Below are positions 53,597-63,171 of a DNA stretch of 64,000 nt, piece after piece. The stretch's first letter is position 1. Each line of letters begins with the position of its first letter. The stretch covers positions 1 through 64,000 of the forward strand of contig NZ_CAMAPC010000019.1 in NCBI RefSeq assembly GCF_945859825.1, given 5' to 3'. This DNA comes from Pseudoalteromonas holothuriae. Its GTDB lineage: Bacteria > Pseudomonadota > Gammaproteobacteria > Enterobacterales > Alteromonadaceae. The position numbers and the translations under genes are program-made. The notes beneath the pieces are model-generated. The model searched no databases. It was given only the letters and a program-made list of their open reading frames with translations, and was not told the origin of the DNA.

Positions 53597-54274
53597 ATGC
53601 TAAACTGCTGCATTCATAAGTTAGGACTGGCATTATTTAGAAAAGTTCAATGGGTTTTAAAAAAAATGCAAAAATTTATAACTTTATTGTCAGTACTGTT
53701 TTTTGTAACTGGTTGCGCCACCGCACCACCAAAGCAACCTCATGATATATGTAAAATATTTAAAGAAAAAGAAGATTGGTACTATGATGCGCGTGACGCT
53801 CAGGATAAGTGGGGGTCACCCAAGCATGTGCTGATGGCAATGATGTATCAAGAAAGTTCCTTCAAGCACGATGCCGCGCCTCCAATGGAATATTTTTTAT
53901 GGGTGATCCCTATTGGTCGAGTTAGTTCAGCTTATGGCTATTCCCAAGCTAAAACTCCTACATGGAGTGACTATAAACGAGAAACAGGTAACTCAGGTGC
54001 CGACAGGGATGATTTTGAAGATGCCATCGATTTTATGGGCTGGTTTGTTTATAAAACCCATAAGGTAAATGGAATATCAAAGTGGGATGCGTATGCGCAA
54101 TATTTGAATTACCACGAAGGGTGGGGTGGCTACAAACGAGGCACTTACCGTAAGAAAAAATGGCTAATGTCAGTTGCAAATAAAGTGAAACACAGAGCCA
54201 GTCGTTATGGTGCACAGTTAAAGCGCTGCGAAGATGACTTAGACAAAAACTGGTTTGAGCGACTATTTGGCTAA
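53597..54274 (+). CDS. Lipoprotein lytic transglycosylase-like protein (SLT fold)
   Basis: The 225-residue product has a long basic N-terminal extension, a hydrophobic stretch and the lipobox VTGC (C39), so it is a lipoprotein. The SLT-like domain shows MMYQESSF, where the glutamate should be the catalytic acid, then SSAYGYSQAKTPTW and NYHEGWGGYKRG. It should cleave the glycan strands of peptidoglycan from the outer membrane. AGGGA lies 7 nt before the first ATG (53597), yet the usual lipoprotein signal would start at the ATG at 53666, which has no ribosome site. The gene is single. Confidence 0.82.
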   Translation: MLNCCIHKLGLALFRKVQWVLKKMQKFITLLSVLFFVTGCATAPPKQPHDICKIFKEKEDWYYDARDAQDKWGSPKHVLMAMMYQESSFKHDAAPPMEYFLWVIPIGRVSSAYGYSQAKTPTWSDYKRETGNSGADRDDFEDAIDFMGWFVYKTHKVNGISKWDAYAQYLNYHEGWGGYKRGTYRKKKWLMSVANKVKHRASRYGAQLKRCEDDLDKNWFERLFG

Positions 54275-54314
54275 TGAATAAGTTTGGAGATAGCGCGAGC
54301 TATCTCCGTACTTT

Positions 54315-55514
54315 CTAACTTGGCTCTTTCAATGCCCATCGTAGCATTTGCTTTAAATTTGGTTCTTTACCATACATAACCATACCTAGTTTAAATAAAC
54401 GTCCAGCACTGACTCTAGTAAAATAGCAGCCAATTAAGGTACTGACTATGGCAATCAGAGTTTGCCAAATAGGAACGTCAATGAGTGCCATCTTCATAGG
54501 CATAACAGCAAATGCAGTTAGTGGAAAGTAGCTTAGTACCTCAACGAATGTACCACTTGGGCTATCAATTATAAAAAAACCAATGATCATAGGAAGTAGC
54601 GGTAATATCATAAAAGCCGTTTTTCCACTATGGTTTGGGTCATCGATGGCAGATGCAATAGCAGCCATAAATGCGGTTGCCATATATATTCCCAGTAACG
54701 CAAATAATCCTAGCCACGGCAACAAGTCAAAGTTAATCATAGATAAATCTAATGGCTGCCCTTTTAAGATAACTTGCATAAAAGCCATGACTAAAATAAA
54801 GCTGATTAACGTGCTTATCATCGCTTTTAAACTATGCAGCATTTGGCCGAATATTTTTCCGTCAATCCAAGTTTGTGCGCTCATACAAGCATATAGCTGC
54901 TCAGTCACTCGTTGCTGCTTTTCACCGGTGATCGATACAAAAATTTGCCCAAATGACATAAAAATGCCGATGATCATCAATACCAAAACGCCTATGGCTG
55001 TGGAGGATGACTGTTGCTCTTGACTCTTAATTTTTGTGTCTAGGTAGCTGTTTACCAAAGTAATAGGTTGTTGCAGTAACTCAATTTGTTGCGCCGTAAT
55101 GTTTAAACGCTCAGCAAGTACTTTGGAGTAATGGGTACTTAGTACCATTTCAAATTCTTTTTGCCATGCCATTTTACCTACCGTGATCAGCTTAAATTGT
55201 TGTTGCTGATCTAATGTATTCATAGGTAGCAAAATACCATCTAGCTGCTTATTTTCTAGCATAGGGATTAGTACCTCGACGGCTTCGGAGCGTTTTTCAA
55301 TTATAAAGGGGGCTGGCAGTTGGCTGGCCGAGAAATTACTCGGCACGGCTATAACATATTTGTCTGGAGAAAATAGTGCGCCACTTTGCGAAAAGTAAAT
55401 AAATAGCCCCACACATAGCATGATTACTTTGCTTAACAGCTCTTGCTTCCACTTAAAAAATTGCATGAACTCCCATTTTGCTACTAACAGAATTTGCTTG
55501 AATTTATGCTCCAT
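54315..55514 (-). CDS. ABC-2 type permease, NatB-like
   Basis: The 399-residue permease has one N-terminal membrane segment (about 24-42) and a large extracytoplasmic loop (about 45-180). Five or six further segments follow from about 190 to 380. This is the layout of NatB/ABC-2 exporters (ITGEKQQRVTEQL is the family hallmark). It pairs with the ATPase gene just upstream, which it overlaps by 11 bp. NatAB-type pumps export sodium, peptides or antibiotics; the substrate is unknown. The ATG at 55514 has GGAG upstream, while the frame stays open to 55592 inside the ATPase gene. Confidence 0.88.
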   Translation of the reverse strand: MEHKFKQILLVAKWEFMQFFKWKQELLSKVIMLCVGLFIYFSQSGALFSPDKYVIAVPSNFSASQLPAPFIIEKRSEAVEVLIPMLENKQLDGILLPMNTLDQQQQFKLITVGKMAWQKEFEMVLSTHYSKVLAERLNITAQQIELLQQPITLVNSYLDTKIKSQEQQSSSTAIGVLVLMIIGIFMSFGQIFVSITGEKQQRVTEQLYACMSAQTWIDGKIFGQMLHSLKAMISTLISFILVMAFMQVILKGQPLDLSMINFDLLPWLGLFALLGIYMATAFMAAIASAIDDPNHSGKTAFMILPLLPMIIGFFIIDSPSGTFVEVLSYFPLTAFAVMPMKMALIDVPIWQTLIAIVSTLIGCYFTRVSAGRLFKLGMVMYGKEPNLKQMLRWALKEPS

Positions 55515-56451
55515 GTTGACGTTGCTCCTGAGTAGGGTGCTGTGCGATGGCTTTGAGGTAAAGCTGGTGTAAATCCATAGTTTTACTTTCAATATGTTGC
55601 AATGTGCCCAATTGTGTGAGTTCTATGAGTTTAGTGTTTAAGTGCTTAGCATCGCTTAGTTCTATACGTATAGTATTGTTGTTTAACAAGGTGAGCCGTG
55701 AGCTATCAGCGTCTAACGTATTTAAGTTGATATCGGTCTCGTAACGTAAAACTAGCTCTGCACTTACCCCTATTTGCTGTTTAATCTCTGCCAATGAGCC
55801 CAGCAGTACTGTTTGGCCTTGGTTCATTAATAGCATTCGATCAGCTAGCTTTTCGACCATGGCCATTTGATGTGCGCTTAAAATAACTGTTATACCGCGT
55901 TGTTTTAGTTTTGCTAAAAAGGTAACCACTTTTTCCTGGTTTATTGGATCAAGGCCTGAGAAAGGCTCATCCAGTAATACTAATTTTGGTTCATGCAGAA
56001 CAGCGCTGATAAGCTGTACTTTTTGCTGATTACCTTTTGATAGTGACTTTAACGGGTCATGCTGTCTTTCAATAAGCTCAAATTCATTTAGCCAAAAGTC
56101 AATGCGCTGCTTGGCAATTTGTTTATCAACACCACGCAATCTTGCAAAATACATTAAATTTTGTGTTAGGGTTTTTTCTGAGTATAACCCTCTGTCTTCT
56201 GGTAAGTATCCTAGTGCATGATGGGGAATTGCGGAATATGATCTCGCATCAAGATTTACCGTAATCGTGCCAGAGTCAGGGTGAGTAAAGCCAATCAGCA
56301 TACGAACTAAAGATGATTTACCTGCACCATTGGGTCCAAGTAACGCGAAGATTTCACCCTCTTTTACACTAAAGCTCAAGTTATCAACCGCAGTCACTTG
56401 CTGGTAATGTTTAAACACATTGCAAACATTGAGAATTGGTTTTTCTTGCAT
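55504..56451 (-). CDS. ABC transporter ATP-binding protein, NatA-like
   Basis: The 315-residue ATPase has Walker A GPNGAGKS, the signature LSKGNQQKVQL, Walker B KLVLLDEPFSGLDP and the switch histidine in LSAHQM. A C-terminal regulatory tail of about 90 residues follows, common in NatA/CcmA-like exporters. The ATG at 56451 has AGGT 6 nt upstream. It forms an operon with the permease gene that follows it. The variant LSKGN signature is typical of this exporter group. Confidence 0.92.
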   Translation of the reverse strand: MQEKPILNVCNVFKHYQQVTAVDNLSFSVKEGEIFALLGPNGAGKSSLVRMLIGFTHPDSGTITVNLDARSYSAIPHHALGYLPEDRGLYSEKTLTQNLMYFARLRGVDKQIAKQRIDFWLNEFELIERQHDPLKSLSKGNQQKVQLISAVLHEPKLVLLDEPFSGLDPINQEKVVTFLAKLKQRGITVILSAHQMAMVEKLADRMLLMNQGQTVLLGSLAEIKQQIGVSAELVLRYETDINLNTLDADSSRLTLLNNNTIRIELSDAKHLNTKLIELTQLGTLQHIESKTMDLHQLYLKAIAQHPTQEQRQHGA

Positions 56452-56823
56452 ACATATACCTGCTGAATATTCTTTGTAATTAAGAGTACCGCATTTTTGT
56501 ATTAAACGAGCCATGTTAATACACTAAATTGTAAAGAGATTTTTCAAAGAAGCGTCACTTGCAGCGAAACAAGAATGCGCTAATGTGTTACTACGCTAAA
56601 CAAGTGTATTTAAACTTATAGAAGCGATCACATTCATAAGTAACACAGCATACATCTATCAAACTCCGTTACTCACTACCTACCTTGCTGACAATGTATG
56701 TATTTTGCGTTTAGTTGCGTGGTAATGCCATGAAAGGACTAGATATTTAAGTACAGATACATGAGTATTGTAAATTGATGTGAATTTTTTGTTTTATTTA
56801 GTGTGCGATTACAAGGACCCATT
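56452..56823. other. Intergenic region upstream of the NACHT gene
   Basis: This 372-bp divergent region contains no gene. It holds small inverted sequences (for example CATACAT and ATGTATG) but no recognisable operator or promoter. AAGGA lies before the NACHT start. Confidence 0.45.
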
Positions 56824-59712
56824 ATGAGTAAGCATTATGACCTAACCCTAGAGCAACCTGTGTCAGTTTGGAACAAAGAGTTGTCTTTACCTATTCGAGA
56901 ATTATTTAAAAACTTAGGCAAAGCGGCTATATCTGGCGTTTTTGCCGATAGCAAAGGAATGTATGAAAATCTAGTGGAGGCGGGTAGTGTGATGGGGTTT
57001 GCTGACAAGCCAGCGCATGCCGCATGGGTTTTGGTATTTAAAAGCTTGCAAAATACTTTGTATATGTTGGTGCCTGACTATCAGGAGCTATTTGCAAGTA
57101 AGCTTAAGGATAAAGAGCTTGAGCAGCTCAGTCACAATATTGAAGAGCAAATCAGTCAGATTCCGCTTGGTCTTACTGTAGACTTTTTTACGCATCCAGA
57201 GCGATTACCCCTGTTTGAACATATCAAACCTGCCATTTTATATTGGCTAGAAAGCTTAGGTATGCGCACGCAAGATGCCGCGGGCTTTTTTGTCCGTTTG
57301 CAGCAAAGTTTTGCGTTAGCTCTACATAAAGAATGGAATGAAAACCGAGCAGGCTACCTTTGCATTGCGCAGCAGCTAGATAACCCATTTGCACAAGCAA
57401 GTAAAATAGAACAACGCTGGCAGTTGTATAACGCGTGGCTTCAAGAGCAAGTTAATCAACGTATGTTTGCCGAGGCATTTAGCTTGAGCCAGGTGTATGT
57501 AAAGCTCAATGCTTTTTACAAAGTTAACGCGGGCGATGATGAAGAGTTTGCTGAATATGGTAGAGCAAATAAATATCAAAAGCAGGTTGTTGACCTACAC
57601 AACGAAATACAGCAGTGGGTAATTAATTTTGATAAAACATGCCCTGTTAGGGTGATAAGTGGAGGGCCTGGCTCGGGTAAATCGTCATTTGCTAAAATGT
57701 TTGCGGCACACATGGTAAAGCTGCGCTCTGATATTAAAGTGGTGTTTATACCCTTGCATTATTTTGACCCCAGCGATGACTTAATTCATTCTGTTGAACG
57801 CTATGTAGAGCTAGACACTTATTTACCCGTAAACCCGTTAAATAAAGAGTATAAAACACAGCGTGTGTTGCTTATTTTTGATGGGTTAGACGAGTTGGCA
57901 ATGCAAGGTAAGTTAGCCGCAGAAACGGCCAATCATTTTGTTGAGGAGGTGCTCAATAAAGTCGCACGTTTTAATGATGCAGGCTACCAATGGCAGGCAT
58001 TGATCACCGGCAGAGATATGGCAATACAGTCGGTTACAAGCAAGCTCAGAGGTTTGCAACAACAGCTGCATGTATTACCGTATTTTGTTGAGCAACGTGA
58101 TGAAGGCGTTAGAGACAAAAAAGAGTATATTGATCCCAATAAGTTGTTAGAGCAAGACTTAAGAGATGTGTGGTGGCAAAACTATGGCCGAGCTAAGGGA
58201 ATTGATTATCAGGGGCTGCCAGAATCGCTGGCCATCGAACAATTACAGCCTATAACACAAGAGCCATTACTGAACTACCTAGTAGCGCTGAGCTTTGAGC
58301 GTGGCGAAATCAATTTTAATGACACCATTACCCTTAACCAAATTTATCAAGACTTGCTAGATGCCGTATATGAGAGGCAGTGGGATGAGCATGGTAGCCA
58401 TAAACAAGCGCGTGATATAGAAAAGCGGCACTTTATTCGAGTATTAGAAGAAATTGCATTAGCAGTTTGGCATGGAAATGGTCGTGTGGCCAGCATAGCC
58501 AAAATACAACAACAATGTGAAGCGAGCCGAGTAACTCAGTATCTTGATGTGTTTCAAGAAAGTACAAAGTCGGGTATTTCCCGTTTATTAACCGCGTTTT
58601 ACTTTCGCCAAAGTGAGCAATTAGATGGGCAAGATAAAACTTTTGAGTTCACCCACAAAAGCTTTGGTGAATATTTAATAGCACGGCGGATTACCCGAGA
58701 AGTTAAACTTATTACTGATGAGATGAAGAGAAACATCGAAGACCCTGATACGGGATATGATCAAATCAGCGCCCTAGAACGTTGGGCAAAATTATGTGGC
58801 CCAACGCCCTTAGACAAATATGTATTCGGCTTTTTAGTGGATGAGATTAGTTTGCAAGATGACGATCGCGTTAGATCATGGCAGAGTTGCTTTGCCAACT
58901 TGTTTTCGCATACGCTACGTAAAAGTATGCCAGTTGAAAAACTAGGGCTTGGCAAGTTTTTAGATATGGCAAAATATGCTCGTAATGCGGAAGTGGCTTT
59001 ATTGGCTGTGCATCATGGGTGTGCCTTGTTAACTCGTGTAGTAACTAATTTTAATTTTGAAGATGATACTTGTTTTTTATTATGGTTTAACAGAACGATT
59101 GGGTATGGTGATAAAGATGATATTGTCCCTGTTCAGTGTTTATCTTATATTCATTTCTCACATACAATATTACGGTTAAGTGACTTTGCTATTGGCAATT
59201 TTTTCGGGTCTGATATTAGTAGTGCTGATTTCTACAAATCTGAGCTTGACCATGCAGTTTTGGTTAATGTAGATGCATCTACTAGTGGTTTTTCTGAAGC
59301 AAGTTTATGCTTTGCTAATTGCTCCCATTCAAATTTCCAGCGTGCTGACCTCGAAAGTGCAAACTTTTTAGAGAGTCACTTTGTTAGCTCAGATTTATCT
59401 TTTGCGGACTTATCATTCGCGCTGGTAGTTCGCTCTAACTTTAGCAACGCCAAACTAGTCTCTGCGAATTTTTTGGAAGCTTCACTTAAGGACGCGAAGC
59501 TGATTAATGTTGATGCGAAACATGCAAGCTTCAATCAGGCTGATCTGGGTCAGGCCGATTTAACCAATGCAAATTTAACAGGTGCAGATTTAACAGGCGC
59601 TAACCTTAAAGGTGCAATCTTAAAAAACACCATCTTAGTTGATGTTGATTTAAGTGAGGTGGACCTTGAGGGCGTTGATTTATCTGAAGCTATTTTGGAA
59701 TTGCCAGAGTAA
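56824..59712 (+). CDS. NACHT-domain STAND protein with C-terminal pentapeptide repeats
   Basis: The 962-residue protein has three parts. The first 270 residues are helical and match no domain I recognise. A NACHT NTPase follows with Walker A GGPGSGKSS (280-288), Walker B LLIFDGLDEL (349-358), a sensor-like TGRDM and the helical region ending in FEFTHKSFGEYLIARR (about 605-620). From about 775 to the end are pentapeptide repeats of the A(D/N)Lxx type (ADLTNANLTGADL). Bacterial NACHT proteins (bNACHT) are known anti-phage NLR relatives that oligomerise on sensing a viral trigger; here the C-terminal repeats would be the sensor and the N-terminus the effector. The ATG at 56824 has AAGGA 6 nt upstream. 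The domain call is firm; defence is inference. Confidence 0.88.
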   Translation: MSKHYDLTLEQPVSVWNKELSLPIRELFKNLGKAAISGVFADSKGMYENLVEAGSVMGFADKPAHAAWVLVFKSLQNTLYMLVPDYQELFASKLKDKELEQLSHNIEEQISQIPLGLTVDFFTHPERLPLFEHIKPAILYWLESLGMRTQDAAGFFVRLQQSFALALHKEWNENRAGYLCIAQQLDNPFAQASKIEQRWQLYNAWLQEQVNQRMFAEAFSLSQVYVKLNAFYKVNAGDDEEFAEYGRANKYQKQVVDLHNEIQQWVINFDKTCPVRVISGGPGSGKSSFAKMFAAHMVKLRSDIKVVFIPLHYFDPSDDLIHSVERYVELDTYLPVNPLNKEYKTQRVLLIFDGLDELAMQGKLAAETANHFVEEVLNKVARFNDAGYQWQALITGRDMAIQSVTSKLRGLQQQLHVLPYFVEQRDEGVRDKKEYIDPNKLLEQDLRDVWWQNYGRAKGIDYQGLPESLAIEQLQPITQEPLLNYLVALSFERGEINFNDTITLNQIYQDLLDAVYERQWDEHGSHKQARDIEKRHFIRVLEEIALAVWHGNGRVASIAKIQQQCEASRVTQYLDVFQESTKSGISRLLTAFYFRQSEQLDGQDKTFEFTHKSFGEYLIARRITREVKLITDEMKRNIEDPDTGYDQISALERWAKLCGPTPLDKYVFGFLVDEISLQDDDRVRSWQSCFANLFSHTLRKSMPVEKLGLGKFLDMAKYARNAEVALLAVHHGCALLTRVVTNFNFEDDTCFLLWFNRTIGYGDKDDIVPVQCLSYIHFSHTILRLSDFAIGNFFGSDISSADFYKSELDHAVLVNVDASTSGFSEASLCFANCSHSNFQRADLESANFLESHFVSSDLSFADLSFALVVRSNFSNAKLVSANFLEASLKDAKLINVDAKHASFNQADLGQADLTNANLTGADLTGANLKGAILKNTILVDVDLSEVDLEGVDLSEAILELPE

Positions 59713-59840
59713 TAGTATTGGTTGTACTTTTAATGATATGTATATGTAATATTTACCAAACTGAATTATTTGCTGATGATTACCGTATAAAGTGGCCATG
59801 AGCTAATTTATATACATTAACAGGTTTAACCGAGCGTCAT

Positions 59841-61142
59841 ATGGCAAAACTGAACAAAGCAGCAATTTATCAACGCCTTAATAAGGTAGAAAAGGAAAAG
59901 GCATGTGAAGCAATTGATAATTTAGCCTGCAAAGAAGTGCCGGGGAATTTCGTTATACTGCTTGTGAGCCAAATCTTGAGCAAGTTTGCCGATGCGCTGT
60001 TAAACCCAAAAGTAACACTGCCATGGCTTATGCAAGGGCTTGGCGTACCTAGTGCATTTATTGCTTGGCTAGTGCCTATTCGTGAGTCTGGTTCTTTGCT
60101 TCCTCAGCTTGCTATTGCTGGTTATATCAAAACACTTGGTTTGAGAAAGTGGGTGTGGGTTATTGGTGCACTGATACAAGCCCTGTGTATTGTTTGTATG
60201 ATTTTGATTGCATTGACATTAACGGGCTTGCAGGCAGGGTGGGCGTTGCTCGCAGTCTTAAGTTTATTTAGTTTGGCTCGTGGGTTTAACTCTATTGCTG
60301 GCAAAGATGTGTTAGGTAAAGTGATCCCCAAAACACAGCGTGGCAATATTGGTGGATTAGCTGCAAGCATGGCCGGGCTTGCAACCTTGTTATTTGCGCT
60401 AATCCTTGGTTTTATTCCAAAAAGTCAGCAACATCTTGCGGTGCTAATTGCGTTAACATTAGGTGCGGCAATGTGGCTACTTGCTGCTATATATTATAGT
60501 AAAATTGTGGAATACAAAGGTGCAATTAAAAAGGGGGAAAATGGTTTAAAGCTTACTTTATCTAAGCTTAAGTTGTTGTATCAAGATAAAGCGTTTGCAC
60601 ATTTTGTGATGACTCGAGGGTTTTTATTATGCTCGGCACTGAGTGCCCCATTTTATATTGTATTAGCCAGTCAAAACCAACTCAATTTACCTTTGTTAGC
60701 GACTTTTATGGCCGTATCAGGTGCCGCGAGTTTATTGTCAGCACCCTTGTGGGGCCGCCTTAGTGACCTTTCGAGTAAATATGTACTTATTCTAAGCGCT
60801 TGCTTAGCCACTCTAAATGGTTTGGTTGTATATCTTGTCGCGCAATACTCTCAAACGGTACTACAAAGCATTTGGTTTTTGCCTATGATGTATTTTTTAC
60901 TGAGTGTTGCGCACCAAGGAGTTAGGCTTGGTCGAAAAACATATTTGGTAAATTTAGCGCAAGGGAATCAACGCACAGATTATGTATCGGTGAGCAACAC
61001 GGTGATTGGCGTATTGTTATTACTACTTGGTAGTATTGGCTTTTTAGATAACTGGCTATCTGTGTCTGCACTTATTCTGATATACAGTTTGCTCGGGTTT
61101 GTTGGCGCCATCAGTGCAAAATTTTTGGTAAAACTTACGTAG
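59841..61142 (+). CDS. MFS transporter
   Basis: The 433-residue protein has about 12 hydrophobic segments in two halves joined by a basic central loop (about 225-240). It shows MFS features such as LWGRLSDLSSKY in the loop between segments 8 and 9. The first 35 residues are polar and probably cytoplasmic. The substrate cannot be inferred. It follows the NACHT gene after 128 bp on the same strand. That gap is too long for obvious coupling, so I do not assume a joint function. Confidence 0.82.
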   Translation: MAKLNKAAIYQRLNKVEKEKACEAIDNLACKEVPGNFVILLVSQILSKFADALLNPKVTLPWLMQGLGVPSAFIAWLVPIRESGSLLPQLAIAGYIKTLGLRKWVWVIGALIQALCIVCMILIALTLTGLQAGWALLAVLSLFSLARGFNSIAGKDVLGKVIPKTQRGNIGGLAASMAGLATLLFALILGFIPKSQQHLAVLIALTLGAAMWLLAAIYYSKIVEYKGAIKKGENGLKLTLSKLKLLYQDKAFAHFVMTRGFLLCSALSAPFYIVLASQNQLNLPLLATFMAVSGAASLLSAPLWGRLSDLSSKYVLILSACLATLNGLVVYLVAQYSQTVLQSIWFLPMMYFLLSVAHQGVRLGRKTYLVNLAQGNQRTDYVSVSNTVIGVLLLLLGSIGFLDNWLSVSALILIYSLLGFVGAISAKFLVKLT

Positions 61143-61227
61143 TAATTTTGTAAATGGGCTTTCCTAGTTTGCTATAAAAAGGTACATTAACTTCAGTATT
61201 TTCAAATATTACCGAAGAGGCAGAAGG

Positions 61228-61770
61228 ATGTTGAAAAAGATAATTGCTGTACTGTTATTGGTCATTGTTACCCCGTTTATTATTGCTTTGTTTATTGCTG
61301 ATAGTTATCACGTTGAGCGACAAGTCGTAATCAAACAACCTGTTGAATCCGTGTTTTCTTATATAAAACACCTTAAAAACCAAGCAGATTACAGTACTTG
61401 GGAGCAAATGGACCCGAGTATGGAAAAAACCTATAAAGGGGAAGATGGCACGGTCGGCTTTGTTTCAGCTTGGCATAGTGAAAACCCAGAAGTAGGAACT
61501 GGTGAACAGGAAATTGTGCGAATTGATGAAAATAAGCGTATAGATTTTGAACTTCGGTTTATCGAACCATTTCAATCTACAGATCCTGCTTACATGACGA
61601 CGGAAAAAGTGCCAGAGGGGACTAAGGTGACGTGGGGGCTCCACGGAAATATGGAGTATCCGATTAATTTGATGCTATTGGTAATGGATTTTGAAGCTGT
61701 ACTAGGTGATGACTTGCAAACAGGGTTAGATAATCTTAAGGAGATTTTAGAGACTCCTATTTTAGAGTGA
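61228..61770 (+). CDS. SRPBCC-family protein with N-terminal membrane anchor
   Basis: The 180-residue protein has an N-terminal hydrophobic segment (about 4-24). An SRPBCC (START/polyketide cyclase-like) domain follows, with the family start IKQPVESVFSYIKHL and the pattern PEGTKVTWGLHGNME. The fold binds hydrophobic ligands in a deep pocket; the ligand here is unknown. It ends before a strong bidirectional terminator. GAGGCAGAAGG precedes the ATG. Confidence 0.82.
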   Translation: MLKKIIAVLLLVIVTPFIIALFIADSYHVERQVVIKQPVESVFSYIKHLKNQADYSTWEQMDPSMEKTYKGEDGTVGFVSAWHSENPEVGTGEQEIVRIDENKRIDFELRFIEPFQSTDPAYMTTEKVPEGTKVTWGLHGNMEYPINLMLLVMDFEAVLGDDLQTGLDNLKEILETPILE

Positions 61771-61798
61771 CCTTGATATTTTTGAGCTAGATAGATAT

Positions 61799-61828
61799 AA
61801 AAAAACCGCTCTAATAAGCGGTTTTTTT
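61799..61828. terminator. Bidirectional terminator between the SRPBCC gene and its convergent neighbour
   Basis: AAAAAAACCGCT / AGCGGTTTTTTT is a perfect 12-bp stem with a 6-nt loop and T-runs on both strands. Confidence 0.92.
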
Positions 61829-61855
61829 ATATCTAGTTGTTAAGCGCGGTATAAA

Positions 61856-62221
61856 TTAAACGACACCACGTGGTAAACGGCAATCATGGTCTTTGCTGGC
61901 AAGCTCAACAATCCATAGCTCTTCAGCGGTGTAGCCTTGAGTATTTTCTTTAATTACTTTAAAAGGAGCTGTTTTACTCTTAGCCTTGGTAGGAGCTGCA
62001 TTGTTTGTTTTTGCTTTTTTAGCTGGTGCTGCTTCGCTAGGTGTCGCTGAACCAGAAGTTAGCTCTTCTGTTAATGCAGCTACGTCTGCTAGGCGTAGGT
62101 TTTTGCCGCCATCAATACTGTACCAACCAGGTTTGGTGGTAATTTCAGGCTTCTTGCCATGGGCAGTTTCGTAAGCAGCTTCAAAAGCGCTCAACACTTC
62201 AGTTTTATCTAGTTTACTCAT
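61856..62221 (-). CDS. Uncharacterised 121-residue protein with Ala/Lys-rich linker
   Basis: The protein has a compact N-terminal part (about 1-55), with KTEVLSAFEAAYETAHGKKP, then KPGWYSIDGGKNLRLADVAAL. A low-complexity basic, alanine-rich linker (about 63-88, APAKKAKTNNAAPTKAK) and a short C-terminal part with GYTAEELWIVEL and DCRLPRGVV follow. I do not recognise the family. The linker resembles those of nucleoid-associated proteins, but this is only a general similarity. The ATG at 62221 has AGGA 6 nt upstream, although the frame is open to 62296. It is followed by the shared terminator. Confidence 0.75.
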   Translation of the reverse strand: MSKLDKTEVLSAFEAAYETAHGKKPEITTKPGWYSIDGGKNLRLADVAALTEELTSGSATPSEAAPAKKAKTNNAAPTKAKSKTAPFKVIKENTQGYTAEELWIVELASKDHDCRLPRGVV

Positions 62222-62384
62222 CGTAGATCCTAGTCGGTATATACGCGGATACGCGGGATTTAAGGATAAAGAGTATTTATACCCATATTTAAGCAATTTT
62301 TCAATTTTTTAAGGGTTTTGCTTCCAATTTGTCATCACAAACGCCAAAATCTGGTAATTATTAAGCAAAAATATTGGTTATTTC

Positions 62385-63137
62385 ATGAAGCGTTCAGATT
62401 TTACACAGATGTTGAGTGAGTTGTTAAAGCCCGATGCGATTAGAGATTTTGCGCCTAATGGATTACAAGTAGAAGGCGCTGAACAAGTTCAAAAAATCAT
62501 TACCGGAGTAACGGCCAGTCAAGCACTGATAGATGCGGCAATTGCCTTACAGGCGGATACGATTTTGGTACATCACGGTTACTTTTGGAAAGGCGAGTCG
62601 CAAGTTATTACTGGCATGAAAAAACGCAGAATCGCTTCACTGTTGAAAAACGATATTAACCTTTATGGGTATCATTTACCGTTAGATATACATCCAGAGT
62701 TGGGTAATAATGCACAACTTGCAAAGTTGCTTGACGTTGAGTTGCTAGGAGGCCTTGAAGATGGTTCGAACAGTGTACCTGTATATGGTCGCTTGAATAG
62801 CCCAATGCCAGCTGAAAAATTTGCTGAGAAAATTGCTACAGCATTAAATAGAAAGCCATTAGATAATATAGTACGTAACAAACCAATCGAAACCATCGCT
62901 TGGTGTACGGGTGGTGGACAAGGTTATATCGACTTAGCTGCAAGTAAAGGTATTGATGCATATTTAACAGGTGAAGCATCTGAGCAAACTATCCACAGCT
63001 CAAATGAACAAGCGATAGATTTTTTTGCAGCAGGACACCATGCTACTGAGCGCTATGGAGTTAAAGCGCTGGGAGAGTATTTAGAGCAGCAGTACGGGTT
63101 AGATGTTACTTTCATCGATATTGACAATCCAGTGTGA
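62385..63137 (+). CDS. Nif3-like dinuclear metal-centre protein (YbgI family)
   Basis: The 250-residue protein is of the Nif3/YbgI/DUF34 family. It has the metal-binding histidines in VHHGYFWKGE and, near the end, AGHHATERYG, with GEASEQTIH between. These proteins form hexameric rings with a two-metal site. Their function is uncertain; GTP cyclohydrolase-like and metal-chaperone roles were proposed. Length matches E. coli YbgI (247). It is convergent with elyC. Confidence 0.93.
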   Translation: MKRSDFTQMLSELLKPDAIRDFAPNGLQVEGAEQVQKIITGVTASQALIDAAIALQADTILVHHGYFWKGESQVITGMKKRRIASLLKNDINLYGYHLPLDIHPELGNNAQLAKLLDVELLGGLEDGSNSVPVYGRLNSPMPAEKFAEKIATALNRKPLDNIVRNKPIETIAWCTGGGQGYIDLAASKGIDAYLTGEASEQTIHSSNEQAIDFFAAGHHATERYGVKALGEYLEQQYGLDVTFIDIDNPV

Positions 63138-63151
63138 GTAGCCAGAAAAAC

Positions 63152-63171
63152 GAGGCGCGCTAAAGCGCCTC
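63152..63171 (-). terminator. Terminator of elyC overlapping its stop codon
   Basis: On the minus strand GAGGCGC and GCGCCTC pair around a 6-nt loop and are followed by GTTTTTC. The elyC stop codon TAG lies in the loop region, so the hairpin overlaps the coding end. Confidence 0.75.

Noticed and set aside
59500..59700. Quasi-periodic 15-bp DNA pattern
   Set aside because: It is the coding image of the pentapeptide repeats of the NACHT protein, not a separate repeat element.
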